Source: Anaerocolumna sp. AGMB13020
Lineage (GTDB): Bacteria; Bacillota; Clostridia; Lachnospirales; Lachnospiraceae
Direction of reading: 5' to 3'
Assembly (NCBI RefSeq): GCF_033100115.1
Contig: NZ_CP136910.1
Span: 3,716,001-3,780,000 of the forward strand
Length of the DNA stretch: 64,000 nt
In this document: in pieces, positions 26,415-36,063 of the stretch
How the letters are laid out: the number at the start of each line of letters is the position of its first letter
Position numbering within the stretch: the first letter of the stretch is position 1
Translations under genes and position numbers: made by a program
The notes under the pieces: model-generated
Databases searched by the model: none
What the model saw: the letters and a program-made list of their open reading frames with translations, nothing else
Told to the model about the DNA's origin: nothing

Positions 26415-27461
26415 TTGGTTTCTATAAAAGACATTTCAACACGATGTGGGGTATCTGTAGCAACTGTCAGTAAAGCATTAAATAATCATAAGGATATATC
26501 AGCTGCTACAAAAGAAAACATAATAAGAATTGCGAAAGAAATGGATTACTTTCCGAATTCCTCTGCCAGAGCATTAAAGACAAACCGGACTTATAATCTT
26601 GGAGTTCTGTTTGTAGATGAGGCTCAGAGTGGTCTGACTCATGAGTACTTTGCCAATGTTTTGGATAGCTTTAAGCAGGAAGCTGAGAGGAAAGGCTATG
26701 ACATAACGTTTATCAGCCGACACACAGGCCGTATGAATATGACCTATTATGAACATAGCAAATACCGGGGGGTTGACGGAGTAGTTATTGCATGTATCCG
26801 TTTTACCGATCCCCAGGTTGCGGAGTTGATTAACGGAGAACTTCCGGTAGTTACCATTGATCATGTATTTGATAACCGGACCGCAATCGTTTCAGACAAT
26901 GTAAATGGGATGAAGGATTTAATTACATACATTTATGAAATGGGACACAGCAAGATTGCTTATATACACGGAGCCAATTCTTCTGTAACCCAGAACCGGG
27001 TGGGAAGTTTTTATAAGACCCTCGGTGAACTTGGTATAACAGTACCGGATGAATATGTTAAGAGTGGTATTTACCATGATCCGGACACGACTGCAGTATT
27101 GACCAAGGAGTTGCTGCAGCTTAAGGATAGACCGACTTGCATCGTATTTTCAGATGACTTCTCCTGTATCGGGGGAATTAATGCAATCAAAGAAGCCGGA
27201 CTTCGAATACCGGAAGATATTTCAATTGCCGGTTATGATGGAATTACCTTATCCCAGGTATTGGTTCCTAAGTTAACAACCTTAAAACAGGATACCGGAG
27301 CTCTCGGAAGAATAGCAGCTGAGAAACTCATCGCACTGATAGAAAATCCTAAGGCAGCTATTATTGAACAAGTGATTATTGGAGGGAAGGTATTACCCGG
27401 TAATTCTGTAAGTAACCTTAAGGAAGGAAATGATGAAAGAAAGGAAGGAAAGGATAATTAG
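26415..27461 (+). CDS. LacI family transcriptional regulator
   Basis: The 348-residue protein has the N-terminal LacI helix-turn-helix and hinge (IKDISTRCGVSVATVSKALN, then YFPNSSARALKTNRT). A periplasmic-binding-protein-like sugar-sensing core follows (NLGVLFVDEAQSGLTHEYFA, VSDNVNGMKDLITY, FSDDFSCIGGINAIKEAG, ISIAGYDGI). The start is TTG with AAGGAGC 8 bases upstream. It is the first gene of an apparent operon with two permeases and a binding protein, so it most likely controls uptake of that oligosaccharide. Two AAACGTTT sites upstream are candidate autoregulatory operators. Confidence 0.93.
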   Translation: MVSIKDISTRCGVSVATVSKALNNHKDISAATKENIIRIAKEMDYFPNSSARALKTNRTYNLGVLFVDEAQSGLTHEYFANVLDSFKQEAERKGYDITFISRHTGRMNMTYYEHSKYRGVDGVVIACIRFTDPQVAELINGELPVVTIDHVFDNRTAIVSDNVNGMKDLITYIYEMGHSKIAYIHGANSSVTQNRVGSFYKTLGELGITVPDEYVKSGIYHDPDTTAVLTKELLQLKDRPTCIVFSDDFSCIGGINAIKEAGLRIPEDISIAGYDGITLSQVLVPKLTTLKQDTGALGRIAAEKLIALIENPKAAIIEQVIIGGKVLPGNSVSNLKEGNDERKEGKDN

Positions 27462-27522
27462 TAACAAGCAAGAAGGCTAAGAAAGTTTATGACAATTTAA
27501 AATTACATAAGGGGGAAAGAAA

Positions 27523-28437
27523 ATGAAAGATTTTTTACATAATACGTGGAAGCATAAAGCTCATCTTGTTATGTGCTTACCTGCAATTCTGGTATTATTT
27601 TTATTCAGCTATATGCCGATGGTGGGTCTGGTAATGGCCTTTAAGAAGTTTGATTACAGTCTGGGAATTTGGGGCAGTCCGTGGGTTAACCTGGATAATT
27701 TTCAATTCCTGCTGGCTTCCGGAAATACCTTTACCAGGATGACCAGAAATACACTGATGTATTATGCAGTATTTACGGTAATCGGTACTACATTGAATAT
27801 CGTACTGGCGATTGGAATTGATCAATTTGTATTCAAGCGTATGGGTAAGGCATTTCAGAGTATTATGATTATACCGGTATTCATTTCTTTTGCTGCAGTA
27901 CAGTTTATTGTATATGCATTTTTCAGCAATAACGGAATGGTAAATAATATTATAGACTTTATGGGTAACGATACAGTTCGCTGGTATACAAGTGCCAAAT
28001 ACTGGCCATTTATCCTAACAACTGTTAAAATATGGAGTTCTGTAGGTTACGGCTCGGTACTTTATATGTCCGTTTTAGCAGGTATCGATCAGGAGATGTA
28101 TGAGGCAGCACAGATTGATGGTGCTAATAAGTGGAAACAGATCTGGAATATAACACTGCCATCCCTTGTCCCTATGATAACAATTATGCTCTTACTAGGT
28201 GTCGGTGGAGTCATGCGTTCTGATACAGGTCTTTTCTATCAGGTGACCAGGAACAGCGGTATCCTGTATGAGACCACGCAGGTTATTGATTCCTATATCT
28301 TAAATGCTATCTTAACAACACCTGACTTTGGGTTTACGGCAGCAACAACCTTTTATCAATCCATCATCGGTCTCGTGATGATACTGGTGGCTAATGGAAT
28401 TGTACGTAAGGCGGCACCGGAAAATGCATTGTTCTAG
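27523..28437 (+). CDS. CUT1-type sugar ABC transporter permease (LplB-like)
   Basis: This 304-residue inner-membrane protein has about six hydrophobic segments. The EAA loop EMYEAAQIDGANKWKQIWNI contacts an ATPase. The N-terminus (LPAILVLFLFSYMPMVGLVM) is typical of the LplB/YtcP-like CUT1 permeases that take up plant-polysaccharide oligomers. AGGGGGAAAG precedes the start. It pairs with the next permease to form the channel. No ATPase is encoded nearby, so a shared MsmX-type ATPase elsewhere is expected. Confidence 0.92.
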   Translation: MKDFLHNTWKHKAHLVMCLPAILVLFLFSYMPMVGLVMAFKKFDYSLGIWGSPWVNLDNFQFLLASGNTFTRMTRNTLMYYAVFTVIGTTLNIVLAIGIDQFVFKRMGKAFQSIMIIPVFISFAAVQFIVYAFFSNNGMVNNIIDFMGNDTVRWYTSAKYWPFILTTVKIWSSVGYGSVLYMSVLAGIDQEMYEAAQIDGANKWKQIWNITLPSLVPMITIMLLLGVGGVMRSDTGLFYQVTRNSGILYETTQVIDSYILNAILTTPDFGFTAATTFYQSIIGLVMILVANGIVRKAAPENALF

Positions 28438-28458
28438 ATTGAATTTGGAGGGAAGTAA

Positions 28459-29403
28459 ATGAGTACTATAGCAGCGAAATCCAATATAGATAATAAAGTT
28501 CGCATTCAAGTTAAGAAAAAAAAGGCCGGAGCAGGACAATATATACTGGGAGTGCTATTAGGTATATACACCTTATTCTGTCTGTTGCCTATCATATTAG
28601 TATTTGTAATCGCGTTTTCAGATGAAAAGAGTATTGTTTCAAACGGTTTTAGCTATTTCCCGCAAAAATTATCCCTGGAAGGTTTCCGTTATGTATTTAA
28701 ATACGGTTCCCAGTTGGCTGTTTCTTACGGAGCGACAATTTTTATTACGGTGGTAGGAACTCTTCTGGGACTGCTGGTAATGAGTCTGCTGAGTTACGGC
28801 TTGAGCAGAAGGGATTTTCGTTTAAGAAGAGCACTGTCTATTTTTGTTATGATACCTATGTTGTTCTCAGGCGGTCAGCTTGCCAGTTATATCATCTTTA
28901 CTACAGTATACCATATGAAAGACAGTATCTGGCTGCTTATTCTGCCGCTAATGGTTACGACCATGAATGTTATTATTTTAAGAACCTACATACAGATGAG
29001 TATTCCTGATGAGCTTATGGAATCTGCCCGTATAGATGGTGCCAGTGAATACAGAACCTTCTTCCAGATTGTACTGCCTTTGATGAAACCGGCTCTTGCA
29101 TCCGTGGGCTTTATGATGGCAACAGCTTACTGGAATGACTGGCAGAATGCATTGCTGTACATAACAAGTGAAAGCAAAACGCCGCTGCAGCTTTTATTGG
29201 TGCGTATCCAAAGAAGTATAGAGTTCTTATTAAATAATAAAAATGTCACAGGTTCTGCAATGCTTGCAATGCAGCAGAATGTTCCACAGTACTCCTGTAT
29301 TATGGCTACCGTGATTACCGTAGTCGGACCTATTATGATTGTTTATCCATTCTTCCAGAAGTATTTCGTCAAGGGTCTTACAGTTGGTTCTGTAAAAGGT
29401 TGA
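28459..29403 (+). CDS. CUT1-type sugar ABC transporter permease (YtcP/LplC-like)
   Basis: The second channel subunit has 314 residues. Its EAA loop is ELMESARIDGASEYRTFFQI. The last helix and the C-terminus (YPFFQKYFVKGLTVGSVKG) are typical of LplC/YtcP permeases. The gene starts 21 bases after the first permease gene with GGAGGGAAG before the ATG. Its N-terminal cytoplasmic tail is rich in lysine. It should form a heterodimer with the preceding permease. Confidence 0.92.
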   Translation: MSTIAAKSNIDNKVRIQVKKKKAGAGQYILGVLLGIYTLFCLLPIILVFVIAFSDEKSIVSNGFSYFPQKLSLEGFRYVFKYGSQLAVSYGATIFITVVGTLLGLLVMSLLSYGLSRRDFRLRRALSIFVMIPMLFSGGQLASYIIFTTVYHMKDSIWLLILPLMVTTMNVIILRTYIQMSIPDELMESARIDGASEYRTFFQIVLPLMKPALASVGFMMATAYWNDWQNALLYITSESKTPLQLLLVRIQRSIEFLLNNKNVTGSAMLAMQQNVPQYSCIMATVITVVGPIMIVYPFFQKYFVKGLTVGSVKG

Positions 29404-29455
29404 TTTTCATGATGCCAAGCATCTTGAAATATATTAATTATTAAGGGAGGAAAAT

Positions 29456-31012
29456 ATGTTAAAAATCAAGGAATTAGGGAAAAAGATTCTTGCAGTAACA
29501 TTAGCAGCAGCAATGTTAACTGCAACCGGATGCGGTAGCAATAATACAAAAACCACATCCGACAGCGGTAAGAATGAGCCGACCGCAACAGCTGCAGAAA
29601 CCACACCGGACAGCAGCGGTGATAATACTAGTGATACTGCTATGACTACAATCTCTGTATACAGAGACAGCTTTAATATTGGAGCACCGGATACCAAACA
29701 GGTTAAGGCTGTTCAGGATGCTATCAATGCTTACATAGGGGATAAGATCAATGTTCAGATCGAACTCAATGATATCAGTAACAGTGAATACAAAGACAGA
29801 GCGAATCTTGCACTGGCAAATAGCGAAATCGACCTTCTTTGGACCGCTAACTGGATTGAAACCATCAGAACCGATGATCTTGTAAAGCAAGGTGCTGTAT
29901 ATGATCTCACAGAGAAGCTTCCCAACTTTGATATCTACAAGGCAATTCCTGAATGGGTATGGGGATCCTCTGCATACAACGGAAAGAATTACTTTATACC
30001 TTGTTACAAAGAGTCAGCAGAAGGCTATAACCTGATGTTCCGTAAAGATCTGGTAACCAAATATGGTTGGGATTTATCAACTGTTAAGACTCTAAAAGAT
30101 ATCGAGCCCATGCTTGAGGATTTAAAAGCAGAAGGTCTGAAATATCCTTACCTTACACAGAAAACAGCTATGTTCTTCCGTTACTACCTGAACAAATTTG
30201 ATTTCTTCAGCCAGGATAGCTTTATTGCTGTAGACAAAGATCAGGATGCGGTAGTAAATACACTTGCATCACCTGAGTACGCAGAATTTGCTACTTTAAT
30301 GGGTGACTGGGCTGCAAAAGGATACATCAGTGAAGACGATGTAACAAAAGCCACAACAGATACTACTACACAGACACAGGATTGGGGAATTTCCTGGTGG
30401 ACAGATGTTCCTAATAATGCTGAAGCCAGTACACGTTACAAACAGGACGTAGAGATGGTTAAGATTACAGATAACTGGAAACAGTCCAATACAACCTTAG
30501 GTTCCACCTATGCAATCGCTTCTACCTGTACAGATGCAGAAGTAGATGCCTGCCTTAAATTCTTAGGACTCTTATATACAGACACTACTTTAGCTGATCT
30601 TTACACCTTTGGTATTGAAGGTACAGATTATACAAGAGAAGATGGCAAAGTTAAGAAGACAGATGCTGGTTTATACAACCACAGCGCTTGGGAATCAACA
30701 TCTGTAACTGCTCTTTCTCTTGAAGTAGGTGAACCGGATAATAAGGTTGAAATGTATACTACTTTCAATGATGGTGCTAAGAGCTCCATTGCCAATGGTT
30801 TCAGATTTGACAAATCAAATGTAGATGCAAAATATGTTGCTTGCCAGCAGATATTCAATGAGTTCGGCTTTACACTTGAAAATGGAGGAATTAGTCCGAA
30901 AGAAGTACCTGGTGTAATTGCTGAATACCAGAAAGCTCTTGATGGTGCCGGATTCCAGGATATCTTAAAAGAAGCTCAGGCTCAGTATGAAGAGTGGAAG
31001 AAAGTTAGATAA
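29456..31012 (+). CDS. Extracellular sugar-binding lipoprotein
   Basis: The 518-residue binding protein starts with a lipoprotein signal whose lipobox (LTATGC) puts the lipid-modified cysteine at residue 26. A Ser/Thr-rich linker then leads into the binding fold (SVYRDSFNIGAPDTKQVKAV onward). It resembles LipO-like and DUF3502-ending solute-binding proteins of CUT1 systems. The C-terminal part (ACQQIFNEFGFTLENGGISP) fits that family. GGGAGGAAAA precedes the start. It delivers the sugar to the two permeases encoded upstream. The ligand cannot be read from the sequence. Confidence 0.9.
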   Translation: MLKIKELGKKILAVTLAAAMLTATGCGSNNTKTTSDSGKNEPTATAAETTPDSSGDNTSDTAMTTISVYRDSFNIGAPDTKQVKAVQDAINAYIGDKINVQIELNDISNSEYKDRANLALANSEIDLLWTANWIETIRTDDLVKQGAVYDLTEKLPNFDIYKAIPEWVWGSSAYNGKNYFIPCYKESAEGYNLMFRKDLVTKYGWDLSTVKTLKDIEPMLEDLKAEGLKYPYLTQKTAMFFRYYLNKFDFFSQDSFIAVDKDQDAVVNTLASPEYAEFATLMGDWAAKGYISEDDVTKATTDTTTQTQDWGISWWTDVPNNAEASTRYKQDVEMVKITDNWKQSNTTLGSTYAIASTCTDAEVDACLKFLGLLYTDTTLADLYTFGIEGTDYTREDGKVKKTDAGLYNHSAWESTSVTALSLEVGEPDNKVEMYTTFNDGAKSSIANGFRFDKSNVDAKYVACQQIFNEFGFTLENGGISPKEVPGVIAEYQKALDGAGFQDILKEAQAQYEEWKKVR

Positions 31013-31151
31013 TCTTCTGTTAACAATTCAGGTTTACAGCTGTTAACAGGATGTGCATAATGTACTTGAACCCCGGTATAATCACCGTATAGACAGGGCT
31101 TCTACACTATGACAGGTTAGTTCATCTTGTAAAGTAATAGTATTAAGGCTT

Positions 31152-31190
31152 ATAGGGTATGATTCTTTGGAATCATACCCTATATTTTAT
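31152..31190 (+). terminator. Terminator of the sugar transporter operon
   Basis: ATAGGGTATGATTC, loop TTTG and GAATCATACCCTAT form a perfect 14-base stem followed by ATTTTAT. Confidence 0.85.
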
Positions 31191-31899
31191 GTACCTGGTT
31201 GATGGTAATAATATTTGGTTTCTTTGTACCTGTTAAGCTCAAAAACAATACCTATATCAGGGTAGGAACATGAAAATACATAATATATATGAACAAATAG
31301 TCAGAGAGTAAATTGAATTAAATGTAAAGAAGGAGTATAATACAGCTGTAAAATAACATGAACCAAAGTCAGATAGATTTCTGAGTGAAATTTTCAGAGA
31401 TAACAGAAGTGAAGAAATAAAATGCTTTATAGATAGAAATTCATCTTTAAATACGTTACGACCCAGGAAAGGAGGTAGGAAATAGGAAATAGAAAGGATT
31501 TATAAAGGGATTAAGAGATGGAACGATATCTGCCTATATATTTTATCATTAAAAAAATCAAGTACTTAATAAGTAATTAAGTTTCTATATTATCTCATTT
31601 ATATGATTAGTAATCATATTCTGAGTAATCCTACTGCTAATGGTCAAGAATGTTAAATGTATGCTTCAGACAGTATATAGATTACTTGAGATTAAACAAC
31701 TGCTTGAGATAGAGGATTGCATGTGATAAACGATTGCATGTGAAAAAAACTGCTAAAATAAAGTATTGCTTAGACTGTAGACAAAGCCCATTATTAAAAG
31801 AAGCATTAAATATATGTGTAATAAATAATCAATACTATATTTTTATCCTTTCTCATGGTATCTTTTAATAAATTTGAATTTGTGGAGGAGATTTTCATT
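31191..31899 (+). other. Long AT-rich region without a gene
   Basis: About 700 bases contain no convincing frame. Short repeated phrases such as GATTGCATGTGA (twice near 31715-31743) and GGAAATAG are present. TGTGGAGGAG at 31881-31890 is the ribosome site of the following broken gene. Decayed coding sequence is likely, but I cannot identify it. Confidence 0.4.
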
Positions 31900-32314
31900 G
31901 TGAAAATAGGAGTAATACAAGCAAGTTCTCAAACATCTAAGAATAAGATTCTATATGACTTAACAAAGGAGACGGCGAATGCCAGATGAGGTAGTTAATT
32001 TTGGGTGCTTTGAAGAGGAAAAAGAAATATATTCATATGTTGAAATATCAGTAGAAATAGGGCTATTGCTGACAAGTAAAGCAGTGGATTTTATTGTAAC
32101 AGGTTATCCTATTCAAGATGCGCAAAGGAAGATGGAAGATACAAAATTACTGAAATCAATTAATTCATTATCAAGAATATCAATGGTTGATATACTAAAT
32201 GGACTAGATGAAAAGTTCTGTAGTAAAATTATAGAAAAACAGAATGTTGTAGATTATATTTTAAATTATGGGGTAGAAGAAGACATTGTTCAATGGTTAA
32301 AAAATAAAAGATAA
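31900..32314 (+). pseudogene. Broken RpiB/LacAB-family sugar-phosphate isomerase gene
   Basis: A GTG at 31900 behind a strong GGAGGAG begins MKIGVIQASSQTSKNKILYD, typical of RpiB/LacAB-type isomerase-like proteins of about 210 residues. That frame ends at TGA 31987-31989. The match continues in another frame from 31979 (DEVVNFGCFEEEKEIYSYVE, then VDFIVTG). It then jumps to the family's C-terminal end (GYPIQDAQRKMEDTKLLKSI). The gene therefore carries a frameshift and has lost the middle portion, where the catalytic segment after VTG would lie. It cannot make a working isomerase. It may once have belonged to the sugar uptake locus upstream. Confidence 0.75.
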
Positions 32315-32341
32315 GTTTCAATTTAATAACATAGATTTACG

Positions 32342-32370
32342 AAAGGCACACAGAAACACTCGTGCCTTTA
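32342..32370 (+). terminator. Terminator-like hairpin after the isomerase pseudogene
   Basis: AAAGGCAC and GTGCCTTT pair across a 12-base loop. The 260 bases that follow, up to 32630, are AT-rich with no gene seen. Confidence 0.55.
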
Positions 32371-32629
32371 GTCTGTATAAATAATCTGTTTTTGCATAAT
32401 CCAATTCAAAAATTAATATGTATACAGTCTGAGCAATACTTAAGTATTGCTTCTTATGAAAAGAAAATAATGATTAACAGAAAAAAAGAGTTGATAAATT
32501 CATCGACTAAAATTGAGTAAAAGGACAATATTCAGCTGAACTTAAGTACATTTATTGTAGGGTTATAATTTCTATGACTGACAATAGTGTTCTCATGACA
32601 GCTCAGCTAATATAGAATGGGTTTCGTAT

Positions 32630-33829
32630 ATGAAAAAAGAAAAACCAAAGGTAATTGAGAAAGATACAGACCAAATATATGAGGAATTGATCAATCTGAT
32701 GCAAAGCACTCAGTGTATGACAATAACTGCATCAAAGGTTGAAATGTATAAGAATATTGCAGAACAGTTTGCAGAGCTGAAAAATTTTCAGGAATCGGAA
32801 GCTTATGCTGAGAAAAGCAGACAGCTGGCCCAGGAGACTGAGAAGGAATTAAAAAAACTGGCATATGAAAAAGCACAGTTGAGCATGGAGAAAGCAAGGA
32901 GTGTAGCTGAGTATAAGACGGCAGCAGAGGGGTTTAAAAAAGCCAGTGGTTATATGAATGCCGATACACTGGCAGTACAATGCGAAGAATTAAGTACAAG
33001 GATTGAAAATAAAAGTATAAAGAAGAACCTGGTTCAAAAAATTAGTATAATAGCAGGTATCTTAATTTTGGTTTTGATTTCTCTTCTTCCTTTCAGCAGA
33101 TATTATGCGGCAAATACTCTTATGCTTTTGAGAGCTTATCCGGCGGCAGCGAAGGTATATGATAAATTAGGCGATTATAAGGACAGCGAAGCAAAATGGA
33201 AGAAAAGTCAATATATGATTGGACAGAAACTGTATAAGGAAGAGGATTACAAAGGTGCAGCCAAAGCATTTTCTTCCGCAGATAATTATAAGGACAGTGA
33301 AGAGATGGAAGTATCCATGATCAAGCGGATACTGCGAAATGGGGAACCCGGTAATACCGTTATGATAGGTGGTTATAACTGGATTCTCTTGAATAAAGCA
33401 GAAGATAAGGCCTTGCTTATAAAGAAAGTTGCACTGGAAAAAAGAGCATACAATACAGAAGATGTTTCGATAACCTGGGAAAATTCCTCACTTCGCCAGT
33501 TCCTGAATGAGGAATTTCTGCTTCAGACCTTTTCAGAGAGTGAAAGGGATAATATACTTCAAAATAATATAGAAAACAGCAAATCGATGTATGGAACTGA
33601 CGGAGGAAACAATACCCTGGATTCTATCTTTCTGCTAAGTGCCACGGAAGCTAAGGAGTATCAGGCTTTTCTAAAAGGCTTTAAAAATAGCAGCTGGCTG
33701 CGTTCCCCTGGCTATTCACAAAACAGCGCGGCGTTTATGACAGAGAAAGGGACAGTAATGGACTATGGTTATCTGGTATCTTCAGAAGAGTTCACTGTAC
33801 ATCCTGTGCTTTGGTTTAATATAAAATAG
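32630..33829 (+). CDS. Membrane protein with DUF6273-like C-terminal domain
   Basis: This 399-residue protein has a helical, lysine- and glutamate-rich N-terminal region of about 130 residues. One transmembrane segment follows (SIIAGILILVLISLLPFSRY, near residues 137-160). Two TPR-like repeats with a YKDSEA/YKDSEE signature come next, then a C-terminal domain that resembles DUF6273 (NWILLNKAEDKALLIKKVAL, SSLRQFLNEEFL, WLRSPG and VHPVLWFNI). The last motifs recall C-type-lectin-like or formylglycine-type folds found on clostridial surface proteins. The repeat and lectin-like parts should face outside. Function is unknown. Confidence 0.7.
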   Translation: MKKEKPKVIEKDTDQIYEELINLMQSTQCMTITASKVEMYKNIAEQFAELKNFQESEAYAEKSRQLAQETEKELKKLAYEKAQLSMEKARSVAEYKTAAEGFKKASGYMNADTLAVQCEELSTRIENKSIKKNLVQKISIIAGILILVLISLLPFSRYYAANTLMLLRAYPAAAKVYDKLGDYKDSEAKWKKSQYMIGQKLYKEEDYKGAAKAFSSADNYKDSEEMEVSMIKRILRNGEPGNTVMIGGYNWILLNKAEDKALLIKKVALEKRAYNTEDVSITWENSSLRQFLNEEFLLQTFSESERDNILQNNIENSKSMYGTDGGNNTLDSIFLLSATEAKEYQAFLKGFKNSSWLRSPGYSQNSAAFMTEKGTVMDYGYLVSSEEFTVHPVLWFNIK

Positions 33830-33880
33830 GAATTGTAATAAGATTATGAGATAAATAAACAATGAGAGGGACAAACAATG

Positions 33881-33925
33881 GGTGACAGCTTTTCTAAAAA
33901 ATTTAGAGAAAAGCTATCACCTTTA
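33881..33925 (+). terminator. Terminator after the DUF6273-like gene
   Basis: GGTGACAGCTTTTCT pairs with AGAGAAAAGCTATCACC, then CTTTATG. The 300 bases after it hold only AT-rich sequence and the LysR leader. Confidence 0.7.
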
Positions 33926-34224
33926 TGTTATAAAACGATATATTTATACAAGAATAATTTTGGGTAAAGTTATATTGAATGATATATTGAAACGTACATA
34001 TCGCCAGATAGTTCTAAATTCAGCTAATCCGATATAAAGCAATGAAGTAAGAAGATTAATATCGAACCTAACTCACCAGAACCGAGGAAAATAATATAGG
34101 AATTGTAGCGGAATAGGCAGAGAGTGTATTTATTTCGTTATGTCAATGTGTTATCATTGATATGACAGGAACGTTAATTTTGCAATACAATGTCCGCAGA
34201 ACCATTAACGGAGGAAGAACATTA

Positions 34225-35124
34225 ATGAATTTAATAAAACTGGAATATTTTATTGCAGTCGCAAAAGATAAAAGCTTTACAAAAGCAGCGCAGAAATGCC
34301 ATGTAGCCCAACCTGCAATCAGCCAGCAGATAAAATCGCTGGAACAGGATCTGGGGTTTGAGTTGATTGACAGGAGTACAAAGCAGTTCAGGCTTACGGA
34401 GGCAGGACAGGCACTCTATAAAGATGGTATCAAACTTCTCAATGAATTCACATATACTGTAGATAAATGCCGTGATATCTCACATAATTTTTCAGGAACC
34501 TTAAGAATTGGAGTTACCGGTTGGGATGAGACTTCCTATTTAATAGAACTAGTAGAAAAATTAAATAAAAAGTACCCCAATATAAGTGTTATTTTTAAAA
34601 GAGTTAAGGTAAGTGCAATTACTGCCGATTTATTAAATAGGGAGTATGACTGTACCCTGACAATACCGTATGAATTTATAGATCATAATGAAATCGGATA
34701 TTTGAATTTTGCACAATGCAAGGCATATGCTCTGGTTCATAAAAGCAATCCGCTTTCCGGGAAAGAAATCCTTACAGGAGAAGAAATATCCTCACAGAAC
34801 TGTATCGTATTAAATTTTATTGGTATGGAGAAAAGTAAGGAGCATTTGCTTGCTTTTTTTAATGAAATTGGGATCATGCCAGCTAAAATTACGAATGTAG
34901 AGGATAAGGATATCATGAACATCTATGTGGGAATGAACCAGGGAATTGCTTTAGTGCCGGAATGCTGTGAAATTAACAGCCTGGAGGTAGTCAAAATACC
35001 TATAGAAGGGCAGCTTCAATATATCGATATGAGTGTGGTATATAATAGATTTAATGAAAATCCCTGTTTAAAATATTTCTTGGAGGTGGCTGACAATGTA
35101 TGGGACAACAACATAAGTAATTAA
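34225..35124 (+). CDS. LysR family transcriptional regulator
   Basis: From ATG 34225, with GGAGGAAG at 34211-34218, the protein has 299 residues, standard for LysR. The helix-turn-helix is near the start (MNLIKLEYFIAVAKDKSFTK, then HVAQPAISQQIKSLEQDLGF). A two-lobed effector domain follows (LRIGVTGWDETSYLIELVEK, NQGIALVPECCEI). The frame is open from 34162, but those residues are not LysR-like. It stands alone with no divergent partner, and motA lies downstream on the same strand after 140 bases. The inducer and target are unknown. Confidence 0.92.
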   Translation: MNLIKLEYFIAVAKDKSFTKAAQKCHVAQPAISQQIKSLEQDLGFELIDRSTKQFRLTEAGQALYKDGIKLLNEFTYTVDKCRDISHNFSGTLRIGVTGWDETSYLIELVEKLNKKYPNISVIFKRVKVSAITADLLNREYDCTLTIPYEFIDHNEIGYLNFAQCKAYALVHKSNPLSGKEILTGEEISSQNCIVLNFIGMEKSKEHLLAFFNEIGIMPAKITNVEDKDIMNIYVGMNQGIALVPECCEINSLEVVKIPIEGQLQYIDMSVVYNRFNENPCLKYFLEVADNVWDNNISN

Positions 35125-35264
35125 TATGAGGGTATAAGAAATTTATATTAGACAGGTATCTGATACGAGATTTAGAATACATGATGAGGCTCTTTAACAA
35201 TTTTCGACAAAAAAAGAATCTCAGCACATAAGAATGTTAATAAACGGAAGGTGGGCCAAGCCTA

Positions 35265-36050
35265 ATGGAAATAACGACAATTTTAGGTATAATAATAGGA
35301 TTTATAGCCGTAATAGGAGCGATGATATTTAAACATATCAACTTCGCAGTTTTATTAAATCCTGCAGCGTTCTTCGTAATTATCGTTGGTACAGTTGCTA
35401 CAATATTGAATTCCTTTCCGGGGAGCAACCTTAAAAGTTTAGGAGCACTGTTTAAAATTCTCTTCACGAAGAAAAAGGGAATGACGGAAGTAGAAATCAT
35501 CAAATTAATTGTAGAATTGTCCAATGTAGCTAGAAAAGAGGGACTTTTGGCCCTGGAAGGTAAAATAAGTGAGATAGAAGATCCTTTTATCAAAAAGGGT
35601 CTTAGACTGGTCATAGATGGTATGGATCAGGAATTGATCGTTGATATCCTTGATTCCGAAATAACGGCCATGGAAGCCAGACATGAGTTAAATGCAAGTA
35701 TTTTCTCTTCGGCAGGTATGTATGCGCCGACCTTGGGAGTTTTAGGTGCTGTATTTGGTCTGATTGCGGCCATGTCACATATTAATGATACAGATGCAAT
35801 GGCAGAAGCCATATCCGCTGCTTTTATCGCTACGATTCTTGGTATCTTTACTGGATATGTATTATGGAACCCATTTGCAAAGAAATTGAGAGTAAAGAGC
35901 CAGCAAGAAGCTTTACTCAAGAATATGGCTATTGAAGGAATCTTATCCTTACAAAAGGGTGAGTCTCCCATGATGGTACAGGAAAAATTATTATCTGTAC
36001 TTCCATATAGTAAGCAGGAGAAAATTCTTGAGGAGTTAAATCTGGAATAA
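35265..36050 (+). CDS. motA: Flagellar motor stator protein MotA
   Basis: MotA forms the proton- or sodium-conducting stator ring with MotB around the flagellar rotor. The 261-residue product has four membrane segments: two near the start (ILGIIIGFIAVIGAMIF, NPAAFFVIIVGTVATIL) and two after residue 145 (YAPTLGVLGAVFGLIAAMSH, AFIATILGIFTGYVLWNPFA). The large cytoplasmic loop lies between them. GGAAGGTGGG precedes the start. It is coupled to motB 13 bases downstream. No other flagellar gene is in the window, so the pair is a detached motor locus, a common arrangement in Clostridia. Confidence 0.95.
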   Translation: MEITTILGIIIGFIAVIGAMIFKHINFAVLLNPAAFFVIIVGTVATILNSFPGSNLKSLGALFKILFTKKKGMTEVEIIKLIVELSNVARKEGLLALEGKISEIEDPFIKKGLRLVIDGMDQELIVDILDSEITAMEARHELNASIFSSAGMYAPTLGVLGAVFGLIAAMSHINDTDAMAEAISAAFIATILGIFTGYVLWNPFAKKLRVKSQQEALLKNMAIEGILSLQKGESPMMVQEKLLSVLPYSKQEKILEELNLE

Positions 36051-36063
36051 GGAGGCGGGCTAT

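Noticed and set aside
35125..35264. Possible sigma-28 promoter before motA
   Set aside because: No TAAA...GCCGATAA match with proper spacing was found.
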